From assembly GCA_002205965.3 (NCBI GenBank), contig NADL03000490.1, positions 372,001 to 436,000 on the forward strand: a DNA stretch of 64,000 nucleotides. The letters run 5' to 3'. This document shows positions 9,850 to 19,457 of this stretch, one piece after another. Position 1 is the first letter of the stretch, and each line of letters starts with the position of its first letter. The DNA is from Kappaphycus alvarezii. Lineage: Eukaryota; Rhodophyta; Florideophyceae; Gigartinales; Solieriaceae. The translations under genes and the position numbers were made by a program. A model generated the notes under the pieces. That model saw only the letters and a list, made by a program, of their open reading frames with translations, had not been told where the DNA came from and did not search any database.

Positions 9850-10950
9850 TTGGTTCGGCACGGGGTGGTACGGGTCTTGTGTTTTACACCGGTCTCTGGG
9901 TACAGTGCACGAGTTGCACTGATGTCTTGGTACAGTGTAAATCTTGGTAACGGTTACCGGCGGGATACTGTCAGTAATGTCTTAGTTGATTTGGGGGCAC
10001 AATCGTTACACCCATCCTACGACACCCTGGCCACAAGTCTGGACCTCCCTGCAGAACTACTCTTGTCGAGACTCTTGTCAAGATCGAACCACATCAACCA
10101 CAACGCCGCTCGCTCCCTCCAGGAAGAAATCACCAGTCACTTCCACCGCTCACGCCTCTCCCTTCTACGCGCTTCGGCCCCTTCCGCATCCTCATCGCAC
10201 TTTCTTACGCTGCTTGCCTCGACAGCCTCCTCAACGGCTTCCGCTCCTTTCTGAACACTTCCGCTGCCGTCCACTCACCTCTACACATCAGGTGAGATAT
10301 GGCGCACGATGATCGACCTTCGCCTAGATTACCCAATATTCTGTGGCCACCAGCGATTCTGTACATGCCTGGAAGGTAACTACACTGTTCCCCCGCTCCT
10401 GGATACTGTGGGCCACCACTCATCAACTTGCAAAGGAGGTGTCGGTGCGGTTCGCCGTCACAACCGTCTTCGGGATATTCTATACCGGGAACTTACTAGC
10501 CCGACCATCTCCCTCACCGTAATTCGGGAGCGAGTCTTTGCCACAGACCTTCACAAGAGCCCAGCCGAGCAACGCGCACTGGACCTCGTCATCGACTACC
10601 CCTTATTCGCGTCCACACTACAAGGTATTGATGTCACCATTGTCAGTCCTCACTCCGCACCATACCGCAACGAGGCAGATGGAGGTCTCTCAGCACTGAC
10701 ACGAGCCGAAAAGCGCAAAACAGAACACTATGCGTTACCCTGTCATGCCGAGGGTATGGAGCTACCTATGGCCATCGACATTTACGGACAAATTCGGGCA
10801 ACTGGAGTCCAGGCGCTCCATGACATGAGTAACCTCATTGCCGACCGCCGAGGGAAGCATCCTATGTCTGAATTCCGGAAGCTTAAGACACGTTTCTCGG
10901 CATTTGTTCTACAGTACATGGTGGTGGTAAATCTTTATGGTTGGTGGTAA
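9850..10950 (+). pseudogene. RLE-type retroelement C-terminal half (zinc motif and endonuclease)
   Basis: Two plus-strand frames join with a shift near 10300. The second carries a zinc-binding motif (FCTC, GHHSSTC), RRHNRLRDILYREL, then GIDVTIVSP and LTRAEKRKTEHY, and ends with MAIDIYGQIRATG. This is the order of the C-terminal zinc finger and R2-like endonuclease of group A elements (compare residues 751-884 of the 884-aa protein at 16803-19457). The RT core is absent. The copia 5' LTR begins within 15 bases of its end, so the element may have been interrupted or truncated there. Confidence 0.75.
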
Positions 10951-10962
10951 ATCTTTACGGGT
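10922..10962 (+). repeat. Tandem duplication at the LTR junction
   Basis: GGTGGTAAATCTTTA(T/C)GG occurs twice in tandem with a period of about 21 bp, immediately before the copia 5' LTR. It lies inside the last codons of the RLE fragment. Confidence 0.75.
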
Positions 10963-11396
10963 TGTACTTTTATACAGAAAGAGTGTGCGAAAGTGCCAGC
11001 GCAGCACTTGTGACAGCTCAGCAGGAATGCTTAGATATTTTATGATATTAATCTAGTACCAAATGCTACTGTAGCCATTAGATTTAATTTTTATGGTGGA
11101 CTGCTTCTACACTGCACTGTACTGTACTTCCAAATACAGTGCAGGCGGGCTACAAAAAGTCTATATAAGGGCTCGCGTACCGAGTAGCGGAGCAAGTCCA
11201 AGACAAGAATCATCAGCCATCAGACAGAAGAAGTAAACACTTGTTCTTGCCGCAATAAGGGGAAGCCAACTCGTCGAGCACAACTGTCAGTAGTTGTGTC
11301 AAACTTTGTAAGCTCGGCTTGTAGGGCTTACAGTAGACTTCGACCAGCAACCTTGCTGCGTGCTACACGTTTCATACCTTTTAGGCTGTGATACTA
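10963..11396 (+). repeat. copia-1 5' LTR
   Basis: Starts TGTACTTTTATACAG (start uncertain by up to 10 bases) and ends GCTGTGATACTA. Contains CACTGCACTGTACTGTAC, a TATA box (GTCTATATAAGGGCTCG near 11159) and the expected R/U5 region. The shared end with the 3' LTR is at 11396. Compared with the 3' LTR it lacks the second GCCAGCGCAGCA unit. Confidence 0.85.
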
Positions 11397-11586
11397 TATT
11401 CGCGAATTATCCTGACAGTGTCCTCAGTTTTATTCCACACTTTGTTCTTACAACTGCATACTACTCCACTGAACAAAAGCCTGAATATCTCTTCGTCAAC
11501 CGTGAACCAGAGTGTTATTGCTCATACACCAATTTTTTGTTGGAAACAAGTCAAAACCCATCTTTATTTCTGGGTCAGATATCATC

Positions 11587-12862
11587 ATGGATCAAGGAAG
11601 CACTGCCAATATATCGGACTTGTTTCTGTCTGAGATGTCACTGGAAAATTTCTCTCAGGAGGTTTTAGGATTCATCCACTCAATTCGAATATTCGAGAAT
11701 CGTGTCTCCGCTCGGTCTATGACTGGACCTCAAGAAGTCGATGAGGTTGCCGAACATTTTTCCACCTGCTGTATTGTTCTCTCCTGCTATACAAGCTCTG
11801 CCTATTGTTATAAAGCACTTCGTGACTGGTTGAATGACCGTGGAGCAAATATGATGCCGCATAGTTCCCGTCGTGCTATCCGCCAGCTAGCCGCTAATCT
11901 CTATACCGAAGACGCAGACAAGTTAGCTGCAGAAGAAATAACAAAGGACGTAATGAAATCAGGTCTTCGTACAACCCGAAGCGGCCAGGAGCAATCAGCA
12001 ACCGAAGATGGACAATCTCTTGCTACATCCGTCCTCACTCATCAGGACAAATTGGCGTACTACATCGGCTCTAGATTCCGTGACAAGGACCAAAAGTTCT
12101 CGGGAGACCTTGGTGAGTCATGGATGGAATATGTTGCCGAGTACCAACAAGTCGCTCGTGACTATGGTCTCAGCGCTGTGCAGAAGAAGCAATACTTTCA
12201 CAATCTTCTACGTGGTGATGCTAAGAGATTTTACCTGGATCGAATCGATAACGAAGTTAATTCGTTTACTGAGGCCACAAACCCCATTGGTAATGAATAC
12301 AAATCCGTGGTTCGTCAAAATCGAGTGAAGAACTATCTCGGTGGACTTAAGTTATCTGAGTATACTTCTGAAGGCCTTTATGACCGTCGGTTATGCATGG
12401 GCGACGGAGCCGTTAAGTCGCGTCGCTACAGATCGACTCTCATTTCAGCAACTATATGGAGAACTTGAAGCAGCATTGCATCTCTCTAGGGAAGCCAAAT
12501 TGGCAAACATGAGAGATAAAGTTGCAATTAGGTCACGTACTACTTCAGATGAGGACGAAAAGGTCCCTCGGATACTCTATCAAGGACCTGGTCGCTACGC
12601 AAACCGACATCGTGGTGTCGGTGATACACGCAGTTACGGCCGCAAGAAGGATTCATCTGGACCACTTTCGGTCATTGGATGCCTCAATTGTGATTCCTCG
12701 GATCATATGCTAAGTTCATGTCCGCATAAGATTGACCTTGCCAAAGCCGCTCGTCGAAAAATGGAGTACATGTCGAAGAGAACTGGAAACACCCGAAATG
12801 CTCAGTTTGTATTGTTTGAATTATGTCAACAGCTCGACTCTTTAAATGAAGCGAAAGAGTAA
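11587..12862 (+). pseudogene. copia-1 gag with zinc knuckle
   Basis: Begins at ATG 11587 (MDQGSTANIS), about 190 bases after the LTR. The frame shifts near 12375 into the ORF that runs to 12862. The C-terminal part carries the nucleic-acid-binding knuckle CLNCDSSDHMLSSCP (CX2CX4HX4C), the copia gag signature. The upstream part has the helical capsid-like character of copia gag (GESWMEYVAEYQQVARDYG). The terminal TAA (12860-12862) is followed at once by an in-frame ATG, so gag and pol share this frame. Confidence 0.75.
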
Positions 12863-13192
12863 ATGATTCAAGAAGTACCAGATGAAACAGATGTACATGT
12901 TAACGATGAAGTTGAAGAAGAAAAAACAAACTTTGATCTCTTCGATGCACTTGTTAATTATGTCGGAGACATGAGTGATGAAAAATCTGTAGCTGACGCT
13001 ACAATCAACCTTACTTCTCCTTCGGCCACAAAAGGCATTGAAAAGATCAATGGAGCCTGTTTGGATACTGAAGCTCAGAGATCCGTAGTAGGGAAGAGTC
13101 AAGCACTGGACTACAGCCTCATGGGAATCCCTCTAGCTCTCTTTCCGTCAGCAGCAAAGGTCTACAAATTTGGAGTAAACAGCTTCCTGTGA
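12863..13192 (+). pseudogene. copia-1 protease region
   Basis: Same frame as the end of gag. After an acidic linker it contains INGACLDTEAQRSVVG, which corresponds to the D-[ST]-G active-site loop of copia aspartic proteases. Here the glycine is Glu (DTE), which should abolish activity if it is not a sequencing error. The frame ends at 13192 by frameshift. Confidence 0.6.
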
Positions 13193-13241
13193 AAGCATCG
13201 GAAAAGCAAAGTTTCGGATCCTATATGGCGACAACCGTCAC

Positions 13242-14032
13242 ATGAAGATCGTTCTGGATGTTGTAGATATTGTAATACCGCTTCTTTCAGGAATCGACGT
13301 ACTTGATAAGTACAAGCTTCTAGTAGACACCGTGGAAAATCGTATCAGATGCAAAGATCCTGTCTGGAGCGCACCTCTCAGTCGAAAGCTGGGCCATGCC
13401 TACAATGAATGGAACTACGAAGTTATGTATACAGAGCCCGAATTGAAAAGGATCCACCGACGCTTTTATCACTCGCATCCGCTGAGAATATACAAAATGA
13501 TGAAGCAGGCCAAGGATCCTCAAGCGACACCAGTGACACTTAAGGCACTCGAAAAAGTTACTGAATCTTGTGATGTTTGTCAAAGGATTTCGAACCAACC
13601 TGGTCGTTTCCGCGTTGCACTGCCAAGCAAAGACATAGTCTTTAACCGAACTGTGCTTATGTATCTTATGTACTTGGAAAGCATTCCCGTACTACACATA
13701 GTTTGCAAGGATACGCTGTTCAGTGCTGCAGTATTCCTCGATGGGGAGTCGGCAAACAACGCTATGGACAGCTTACGTCCGTTAATGGGTTACAAAGTAC
13801 GTCAGTTACTCGAAAGAAATTCACATTGATCGTGGACCGCAATTCGATAGTGACCGGTGGCGTCACTTGCTGCAAGCGAGTGGGATAAAACGCTTGGACT
13901 CAGGCATCGAAAGCCGTAATGCTATTGGCGTCGGTGAAAAGTACCATGACTTCCTCCGAAGAATTTATCGTAAGGTACGAATGGAGCACCCAAATATTTC
14001 GACTATCTTTCTCTTTCTGTTCATGCCATGAA
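13242..14032 (+). pseudogene. copia-1 integrase
   Basis: The first frame (13242-13829) carries the GAG-pre-integrase/HHCC zinc segment (HRRFYHSH then CDVC) and the start of the catalytic core (VLHIVCKDTLFSAAVF). The frame then shifts near 13790 to one with HIDRGPQFDS and SGIESRNAIGVGEKYH. The Asp of HIDRG and the Glu of GVGEK are separated by exactly 35 residues, the canonical D-35-E spacing. The expected first catalytic Asp appears to be Tyr in VLMYLMYL. It ends at a stop near 14032. Inactive as it stands. Confidence 0.75.
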
Positions 14033-14366
14033 CAACACTGCCAGGCCAGATGAGTTGTCTCCCACTTCCCGAGCAGCGTGAGCTAATGAAAGCATTACAA
14101 AATGCCCGCTCTGAGATCTCTAAGGCTGTTGCTTCTGCCCGCATCTGCACTGCTCTTAATCGTAACGTCCCTATTGCGAGATTAAAATTGGATTTCAAGT
14201 ACTCTTCTATCGCGAAAAGTTGAAAGCATGGGAAGGCCCATACTAGGTTGCTGCAGGAGATGAAAAAAATCTTTGGGTCAGTATCAACAACGAACTTAAA
14301 AGGGTTTCGATTGACAGCGTCCGTGAGTATACAACGGATCAGGATCACCAGAAAGGACAGGAAAAA

Positions 14367-15439
14367 TTGTCTGATAATGAGCGTGACGAAATAGATACCG
14401 TCTTTGACCGATTATTCTCGGGCGAAACATTTCTTACAACCGTTCAAGAAAGAATGGCTGAAGTTCGGGTCAAAACAGAGGGAAAAACTGATGTCTTCGA
14501 GACTCCAAGCCTAACGAATATCATGGAGAAAATTCGTACTGCTGACAAAAGATCTAACTCCGCAGCATTTGAAATAGCCAAACGCAACGAGATTCAGGGT
14601 CTTTCTGATCGCAAAGTCCGGGAAGTCGTCAATATTTCGTCTCTTCCCCGAAGGCAAACATTATCAGTGGAAGATTTCAACTTGCCCAAAATAATACAGG
14701 TACAGACCGTCAGAAGTTCAAACCACGTTTCGTTGGGCAAGGATCCAAAGACGACACGAAAGAGTTTATAGCGCATAGCTGCCCAACGATACGCCAAAGC
14801 TCTACCAAAATAATTCTTTCAGAATCTGCCATTCTTAATTACCGCCTCGCAATGATTGATTTCGTTCAAACTTACCTCCAAGCGAAAGAAAAGCTAAGTC
14901 GTGATATATATCTTAAGATCGGTGAGGCCGATCGAAAGTTTTTCAACATCCGGGGAGATCAAGTACTGAAGCTGAAAAAGCCTCTTTATGGTATATATGA
15001 TTCTGGCGACTACTAGGGCGCTACTCTCGAATTCTTCATCAAGAACGAACTAGGAATGCTACTAATAGACGGAGATCCATCCCTTTACATATAAAAAGGT
15101 ACCGAGGGTACCGATGGACTTCTTGGCGCCTATGTTGATGATAATTTCATTGCTGGAAATGAAAATTTTGATAAGCTCATTGAACTCACAGCTCGTTCGT
15201 TTGAGTCAATACCGGTCGGTATGACAATCTTGAGTTCGTCTGCATCCATATTGAAACTGAAAAATCGATTGATGGTCAGCAAACTTTCTACGCCCATCAA
15301 CCAGACTATCTTGCCAAACTCAGAACAATACCAAAGGATTCTACCTTTGAACTCTTTCTCTCCGTCCGAGCCGCATTCAGTTGACTATCGCACACTCGTC
15401 CAGATATATCCTGTGCAATCAATCGCACAGCACAAGTAA
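14367..15439 (+). pseudogene. copia-1 reverse transcriptase
   Basis: Copia RVT_2 features in order: FVGQGSKDD and IAHSCPTIRQSS (near 14740-14800), DFVQTYLQAKEKLSRDIYLK, LKLKKPLYGIYDSG, and GAYVDDNFIAGN with the YVDD catalytic box near 15130. A TAG near 15014 replaces the usual Trp after the GDY segment, a second stop occurs near 15092, and there are frameshifts before 14740 and after 15220. The upstream ORF (14367-14771) is the linker between integrase and RT. Confidence 0.75.
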
Positions 15440-15495
15440 CCGTTGAAAGTTTCGGAAAGAAGGCCATCGACGAGCTTAATACTTCCATAAGCTAT

Positions 15496-16059
15496 GTGAA
15501 AGATACCAAAGACATCCGTCTCAAATATCCCCCGCTCAACTTCAACCCTCTGCATATTCGTGCTTCTGCAGATGCATCGTTTGCGACAAAAACAGATCTC
15601 ACTTCGCATTTAGGACTCATTATTTTGATTTATGATGACGCAGACCGCCGCCATGTTTTGAACTGTAGCAGCCGCAAGTCTCGTCTCGTCGTACTGTCTA
15701 TCATGGTTGGAGAAGTGTACGCATTCCCCACCGCATTTGATGTCGCTTATATATTGAAACACGATTTGGAACGCATCTTACGCCGTAAGATATCCCTAAA
15801 AATGTTCACAGACTCGAAGCAAATTTTCGATGTCATTACCCGTGCTTCGCATACAACTGAGAAACGTTTAATGATAGAGATCGCTTCTGCTTGCGAAGCC
15901 TACAACAAGTTCGAAATATCAAGTGTTGGACTTATCTCTGGTGTTGCAAGTCCTGCTCATGGTCTAAATAAGCCGAATGCTTGCAAGCCTCCGCTAGATA
16001 TTCTACGGACAGGAGTTGACAGAACCTTCATCGAGAAATGGATTATCCGTAAGAAATAA
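15496..16059 (+). pseudogene. copia-1 RNase H, C-terminal pol
   Basis: Open for 187 codons. ASADASFATK (first Asp), GEVYAFPTAFD (Glu) and FTDSKQIFDVITR (Asp) are the spaced acidic residues of copia RNase H, separated by the expected lengths. It ends at the pol stop 35 bases before the purine tract and 3' LTR. It probably continues the frame-shifted RT; the internal Met at 15496 is unlikely to be a true start. Confidence 0.75.
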
Positions 16060-16093
16060 GGCATACCTGCCTCGCTTTTTGAAAGGGCGGGAA

Positions 16094-16548
16094 TGTCATA
16101 CAGAAAGAGTGTGCGAAAGTGCCAGCGCAGCAAGCAAACGTTTTGCTGTGCCAGCGCAGCACCTGTGACAGCTCAGCAGGAATGCTTAGATATTTTATGA
16201 TATTAATCTAGTACCAAATGCTACTGTAGCCATTAGATTTAATTTTTATTGTGGACTGCTTCTACACTGCACTGTACTGTGCTTCCAAATACAGTGCAGG
16301 CGGGCTACAAAAAAGTCTATATAAGGGCTCGCGTACCGAGTAGCGGAGCAAGTCCAAGACAAGAATCATCTGCCATCAGACAGAAGTAAACACTTGTTCT
16401 TGCCGCAATAAGGGGAAGCCAACCCGTCGAGCAAAACGGTCAGTAGTTGTGTCAAACTTTGTAAGCTCGCTTGTAGGGCTTACAGTAGACTTCGACCAGC
16501 AACCTTGCTGCGTGCTACACGTGCCATACCTTTTGGGCTGTGATACTA
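16094..16548 (+). repeat. copia-1 3' LTR
   Basis: Starts TGTCATACAG after the purine tract and ends TGATACTA. It differs from the 5' LTR by about 11 substitutions, a few small indels and an extra block of about 24 bases holding a near-palindrome (GCAAACGTTTTGC) between two copies of GCCAGCGCAGCA. TATA box GTCTATATAAGGGC near 16316. Downstream sequence belongs to the minus-strand RLE element. Confidence 0.85.
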
Positions 16549-16594
16549 GAGTACAATGTCGCACAGAGGCGTGCGGAGGGTATTCATAAATTAA

Positions 16595-19457
16595 CTACGG
16601 ATGCGGGCGGCGGGTAGAAACCTGTCGCGCCTGCATTACTTGGAGACTAAATGCAAAACGGGTAACAAAGTCGCGGAGCTCCTGTTGAGGGGAGGAACCG
16701 CGACGGGAAAGAGCGAAGGAAGCAAGGCGGCGGAAAAAAGCCTTACCGTCGTCGCCCAAGGCGCCATAGATATCAATCCCGACGGGGGAGGAGGATATCG
16801 TTTCAGTTGCAGTAAGTGCCGTAATGACGATGTTTCTCGCGCTCTGCGAGTGTCGCGGCGGCGCCGGCAGTAACCGTACTTGGCGAAATGTGGCGGCGTG
16901 CGGAGGGGTGGGCAACAGTAACGTCGACGGCTATATCGGTACTGTGAAGCCCGTATGCAGCGGGTATGTAAATGTCCATTCGTAGCACGGGGGACTCCGA
17001 ATGCCCAGATGAGTCGGGAACCTGGTGGAGGAGCGGATGTTCGACGAGGGCGACGATCCCAACTTCCTTGCAGTAGCGGGCAAGAACGTTGCGGAGGATG
17101 TGGTGACGACGAGTCATTCCGTCTTCGTATTTGCAGGTCAACGCGTGTTGACCACTTGGATCTAAGACGGGTGCGATGTCGGCCGAGCGGCGGGAGCAGA
17201 CCGGACAGCGAGTAGATCCAGGGAATAGCGCGATGCCAAGACGTAGAGCCAGAGCGACTTTCCAGGCGGAAGAGGACATGTACGTACCGCGGTGGGGGTG
17301 AGGAAGCGAAGAGAAAACAGTCGATGCGGAGGATGTGCGCACGGAGAGGAGCCGTGCTCGGTCGTGGGCTGCCGCGGACGAGAACAAGCTATCGGACTTC
17401 GATAGCATGAGTTCAGTTGTGATCGCAGACTGGAGCCTTTCGCCGGGGACCGGCGATGAACAACGCTCGAAAAGAGCCGTAGCTGTAAGCGACGAAGACA
17501 GCTGCGGGTGGCGGGAGGATAAGAGCGAGATGGCAGACCGAGGGATCTCTTCCAAGTGGCGGTCCTGGGAAAGGGTAAGCAGGTCGGAGATAAGTCCAAA
17601 AGAATCAATTACAGATGCTGCGTATGCAGCCTCGGTAATGTCTGAAGTTTGCAGGAGACCTAGACCGCCCATTGAGAAGGGGAGAGAGGCTTGGAGCCAG
17701 GCTCGCTCTGGACAGGGCAGCTGCAATTGGTGGAACGCTTCTCTCTGCTTCTGATCGAAGCTAGCGGCGAGAACCGCAGATTGAGTGGAGGGAAGCGTAC
17801 GCAGCAAGTGCATGACCTTGGAGGCGTTCGCGCAGAAGCGGTGTAAGTGGAAAGCCAATTGAGCGTCATCCAAGTCTCGAAGGGATTGGAAGATGCGGTC
17901 AACTTCGTTTTGGCTGCCTGCGAAAAATTGGGAAACAAAAGCGTCCGAGCCAATCGGGGATCCCAGCACGATAAAACCAGGGGGGGTTGAAAAGGGGCAA
18001 GGAAGTGCCAAAGGGGAGTGAGAAGGGGAGAAGCCGTAAACTTGGGTCTTGGCAAGGTCGAGCTGGAACCGCAGTGGACCTCCTTCAAGCTGGATGAAAC
18101 GGATGGCAGCAGCGGCTTGGGATCGAGGAAGAACAATGTTACCGTCATCTGCGTACCAAGCGTTCAGGGCAGGTGAGAGCTTCTCCTGTAACGATACCAA
18201 GAGGGGATGGAGAGCTGGGGCAAAGGGCAAGAGACCGAGGGGATCACCTTGGTGAGTGCCCTCTGAACTACGGACATAGTAGGGTCCGAAAGCAAGCTCT
18301 GTAGGAGCATCGTAACAAGAGTGTACCCACCGTGCGAGGCCTGGGGCATGTGTCTGTACGGCTTCCAGAATGCGCTGGCGGGAGATGCAATTGAAAGCGT
18401 TGCGAGCATCGATCTGGACCAAGACGTGATCTTGGAACTCGGATCTCTGGGAAAGACGACGCACAGAATGAATTATTGCATCGGTGCCGTTCTTGACGCC
18501 TACCCCGGCCTGATGGGGCAGAAGGTAGGAGCGCATGGCGGGGGTGACTTTGTGTGCCACGAGCCTAGAAATTAGGGGTCGGTAGAGAATCCCAACCGCG
18601 ATCGGACGGATTCCCCCGCTTGGCTTCGGCAGCGCAGTAAGACGGCCTCCGCAGAAATACGGGCGGCACGCGGCCGGCAGATCGCTGTTGAAACAGAGGT
18701 TGAGGAACTTTGTCAGGGCATGTAGGCAATCCCTCCCGGGCGTGACCCCACCTGCCGGGCGGAGCAGCATTCGCAGGAACACTGGGGACAGACCATCGGC
18801 CCCCGGAGCGGTTGAAGGATCCAGGCTGTGAATGGCACGGCGGACATCCGAGACCGAGAACTTCAGCGCCGGAGGCAAACCGCGAGGGGGCATGGGAGTG
18901 ATTGGGATGGGGGGCGGGGGATGAAGTGAAGCCATGGATTGAAAGGTAGCTGCGCTGGGGGAGAGTGGGGGATCGACTTGGAGAAGGGCTGGTGTGGCCC
19001 GGGAAGGGCTACCCCGGGAGAGGAAGCGGCGGCATCTGCGAAGGGCCGTGTCAGGGCGGGCGAGGGTGGGAGGGGATGGAATCGGAGAGGGGAGGGCGGA
19101 GATGAACAACGAGGAGGCCTCGTCGAAGAGGTCATCATAGAGGCGGCTAGAGGCCATGCGGATGCGGTCAACAAGGCTGGAGCAATTTTCCCTGCGACGG
19201 CGGCCAAGAGCGCGGGGGCGGTTGTGTCGGAAAACCAACTTCGGGATGGCAAGAAGTTCCAGAAGGGCTCGAGTCCTGTGCTCTGGCAATGGAGCAGATA
19301 TAACGCGGTACAAGGCAGCAAAGTCTAAGTCGTAAGCCGCGGCTTGGATTGGGCGAGGAATGAAGGTGAGAGCAGGGAAGGGGGCGGCGAGGAGGGAGCG
19401 GAAGGTGAGGCGTGCCTCGGATGGTCCTGAAACTAGATTCACAGCTGGAAGACTCAT
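16595..19457 (-). mobile_element. RLE-type non-LTR-like retroelement (group A), nearly complete ORF
   Basis: One long ORF (884 aa) plus a 3' extension in another frame (16595-16815) that supplies the end of the endonuclease. No apurinic-type endonuclease is present at the N-terminus, so the element depends on the C-terminal R2-like nuclease. GC content is clearly higher than in the flanks. No poly(A) tail or target duplication is obvious. Its 3' end lies close to the copia-1 LTR. Confidence 0.75.
16803..19457 (-). CDS. Reverse transcriptase with C-terminal zinc finger and RLE endonuclease
   Basis: The 884-aa protein starts at the first ATG of the open frame. Residues 1-130 are helical, with no known domain. 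The RT domain spans about 200-505: TAPGADGLSP (217-226), RPIAVG (284-289), LVQIDARNAFN (346-356, catalytic Asp 350), GTHQGDPLG (400-408), WYADDG (434-439, catalytic YADD) and GFIVLGSPIG (494-503). A thumb follows to about 610 (MGGLGL 596-601). A zinc motif (Cys751, Cys754, His771, Cys775) precedes RRHHILRN. The RLE nuclease begins at RMDIYIP (826-832), then DIAVDVTVAHP (841-851) and AEREKH (871-876). A frameshift near 16815 cuts off its last roughly 70 residues, which continue at 16595-16815 (VGIDIYGALGDDGKAFF). Expected role: target-primed reverse transcription. Probably inactive by that single shift unless it is an assembly error. Confidence 0.8.
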   Translation of the reverse strand: MSLPAVNLVSGPSEARLTFRSLLAAPFPALTFIPRPIQAAAYDLDFAALYRVISAPLPEHRTRALLELLAIPKLVFRHNRPRALGRRRRENCSSLVDRIRMASSRLYDDLFDEASSLFISALPSPIPSPPTLARPDTALRRCRRFLSRGSPSRATPALLQVDPPLSPSAATFQSMASLHPPPPIPITPMPPRGLPPALKFSVSDVRRAIHSLDPSTAPGADGLSPVFLRMLLRPAGGVTPGRDCLHALTKFLNLCFNSDLPAACRPYFCGGRLTALPKPSGGIRPIAVGILYRPLISRLVAHKVTPAMRSYLLPHQAGVGVKNGTDAIIHSVRRLSQRSEFQDHVLVQIDARNAFNCISRQRILEAVQTHAPGLARWVHSCYDAPTELAFGPYYVRSSEGTHQGDPLGLLPFAPALHPLLVSLQEKLSPALNAWYADDGNIVLPRSQAAAAIRFIQLEGGPLRFQLDLAKTQVYGFSPSHSPLALPCPFSTPPGFIVLGSPIGSDAFVSQFFAGSQNEVDRIFQSLRDLDDAQLAFHLHRFCANASKVMHLLRTLPSTQSAVLAASFDQKQREAFHQLQLPCPERAWLQASLPFSMGGLGLLQTSDITEAAYAASVIDSFGLISDLLTLSQDRHLEEIPRSAISLLSSRHPQLSSSLTATALFERCSSPVPGERLQSAITTELMLSKSDSLFSSAAAHDRARLLSVRTSSASTVFSSLPHPHRGTYMSSSAWKVALALRLGIALFPGSTRCPVCSRRSADIAPVLDPSGQHALTCKYEDGMTRRHHILRNVLARYCKEVGIVALVEHPLLHQVPDSSGHSESPVLRMDIYIPAAYGLHSTDIAVDVTVAHPSARRHISPSTVTAGAAATLAEREKHRHYGTYCN

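Larger units (their letters stand above)
10963..16548 (+). mobile_element. Ty1/copia LTR retrotransposon (copia-1), degenerate
   Basis: Two direct LTRs (10963-11396 and 16094-16548) flank gag, protease, integrase, reverse transcriptase and RNase H in the copia order (integrase before RT). A purine tract AAAGGGCGGGAA lies just before the 3' LTR. By eye the LTRs differ at about a dozen positions plus one indel of about 24 bases, so the insertion is neither recent nor ancient. Coding frames are broken at several places. It sits between the 3' ends of two convergent RLE retroelements. I could not define a clean target-site duplication. Confidence 0.85.
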
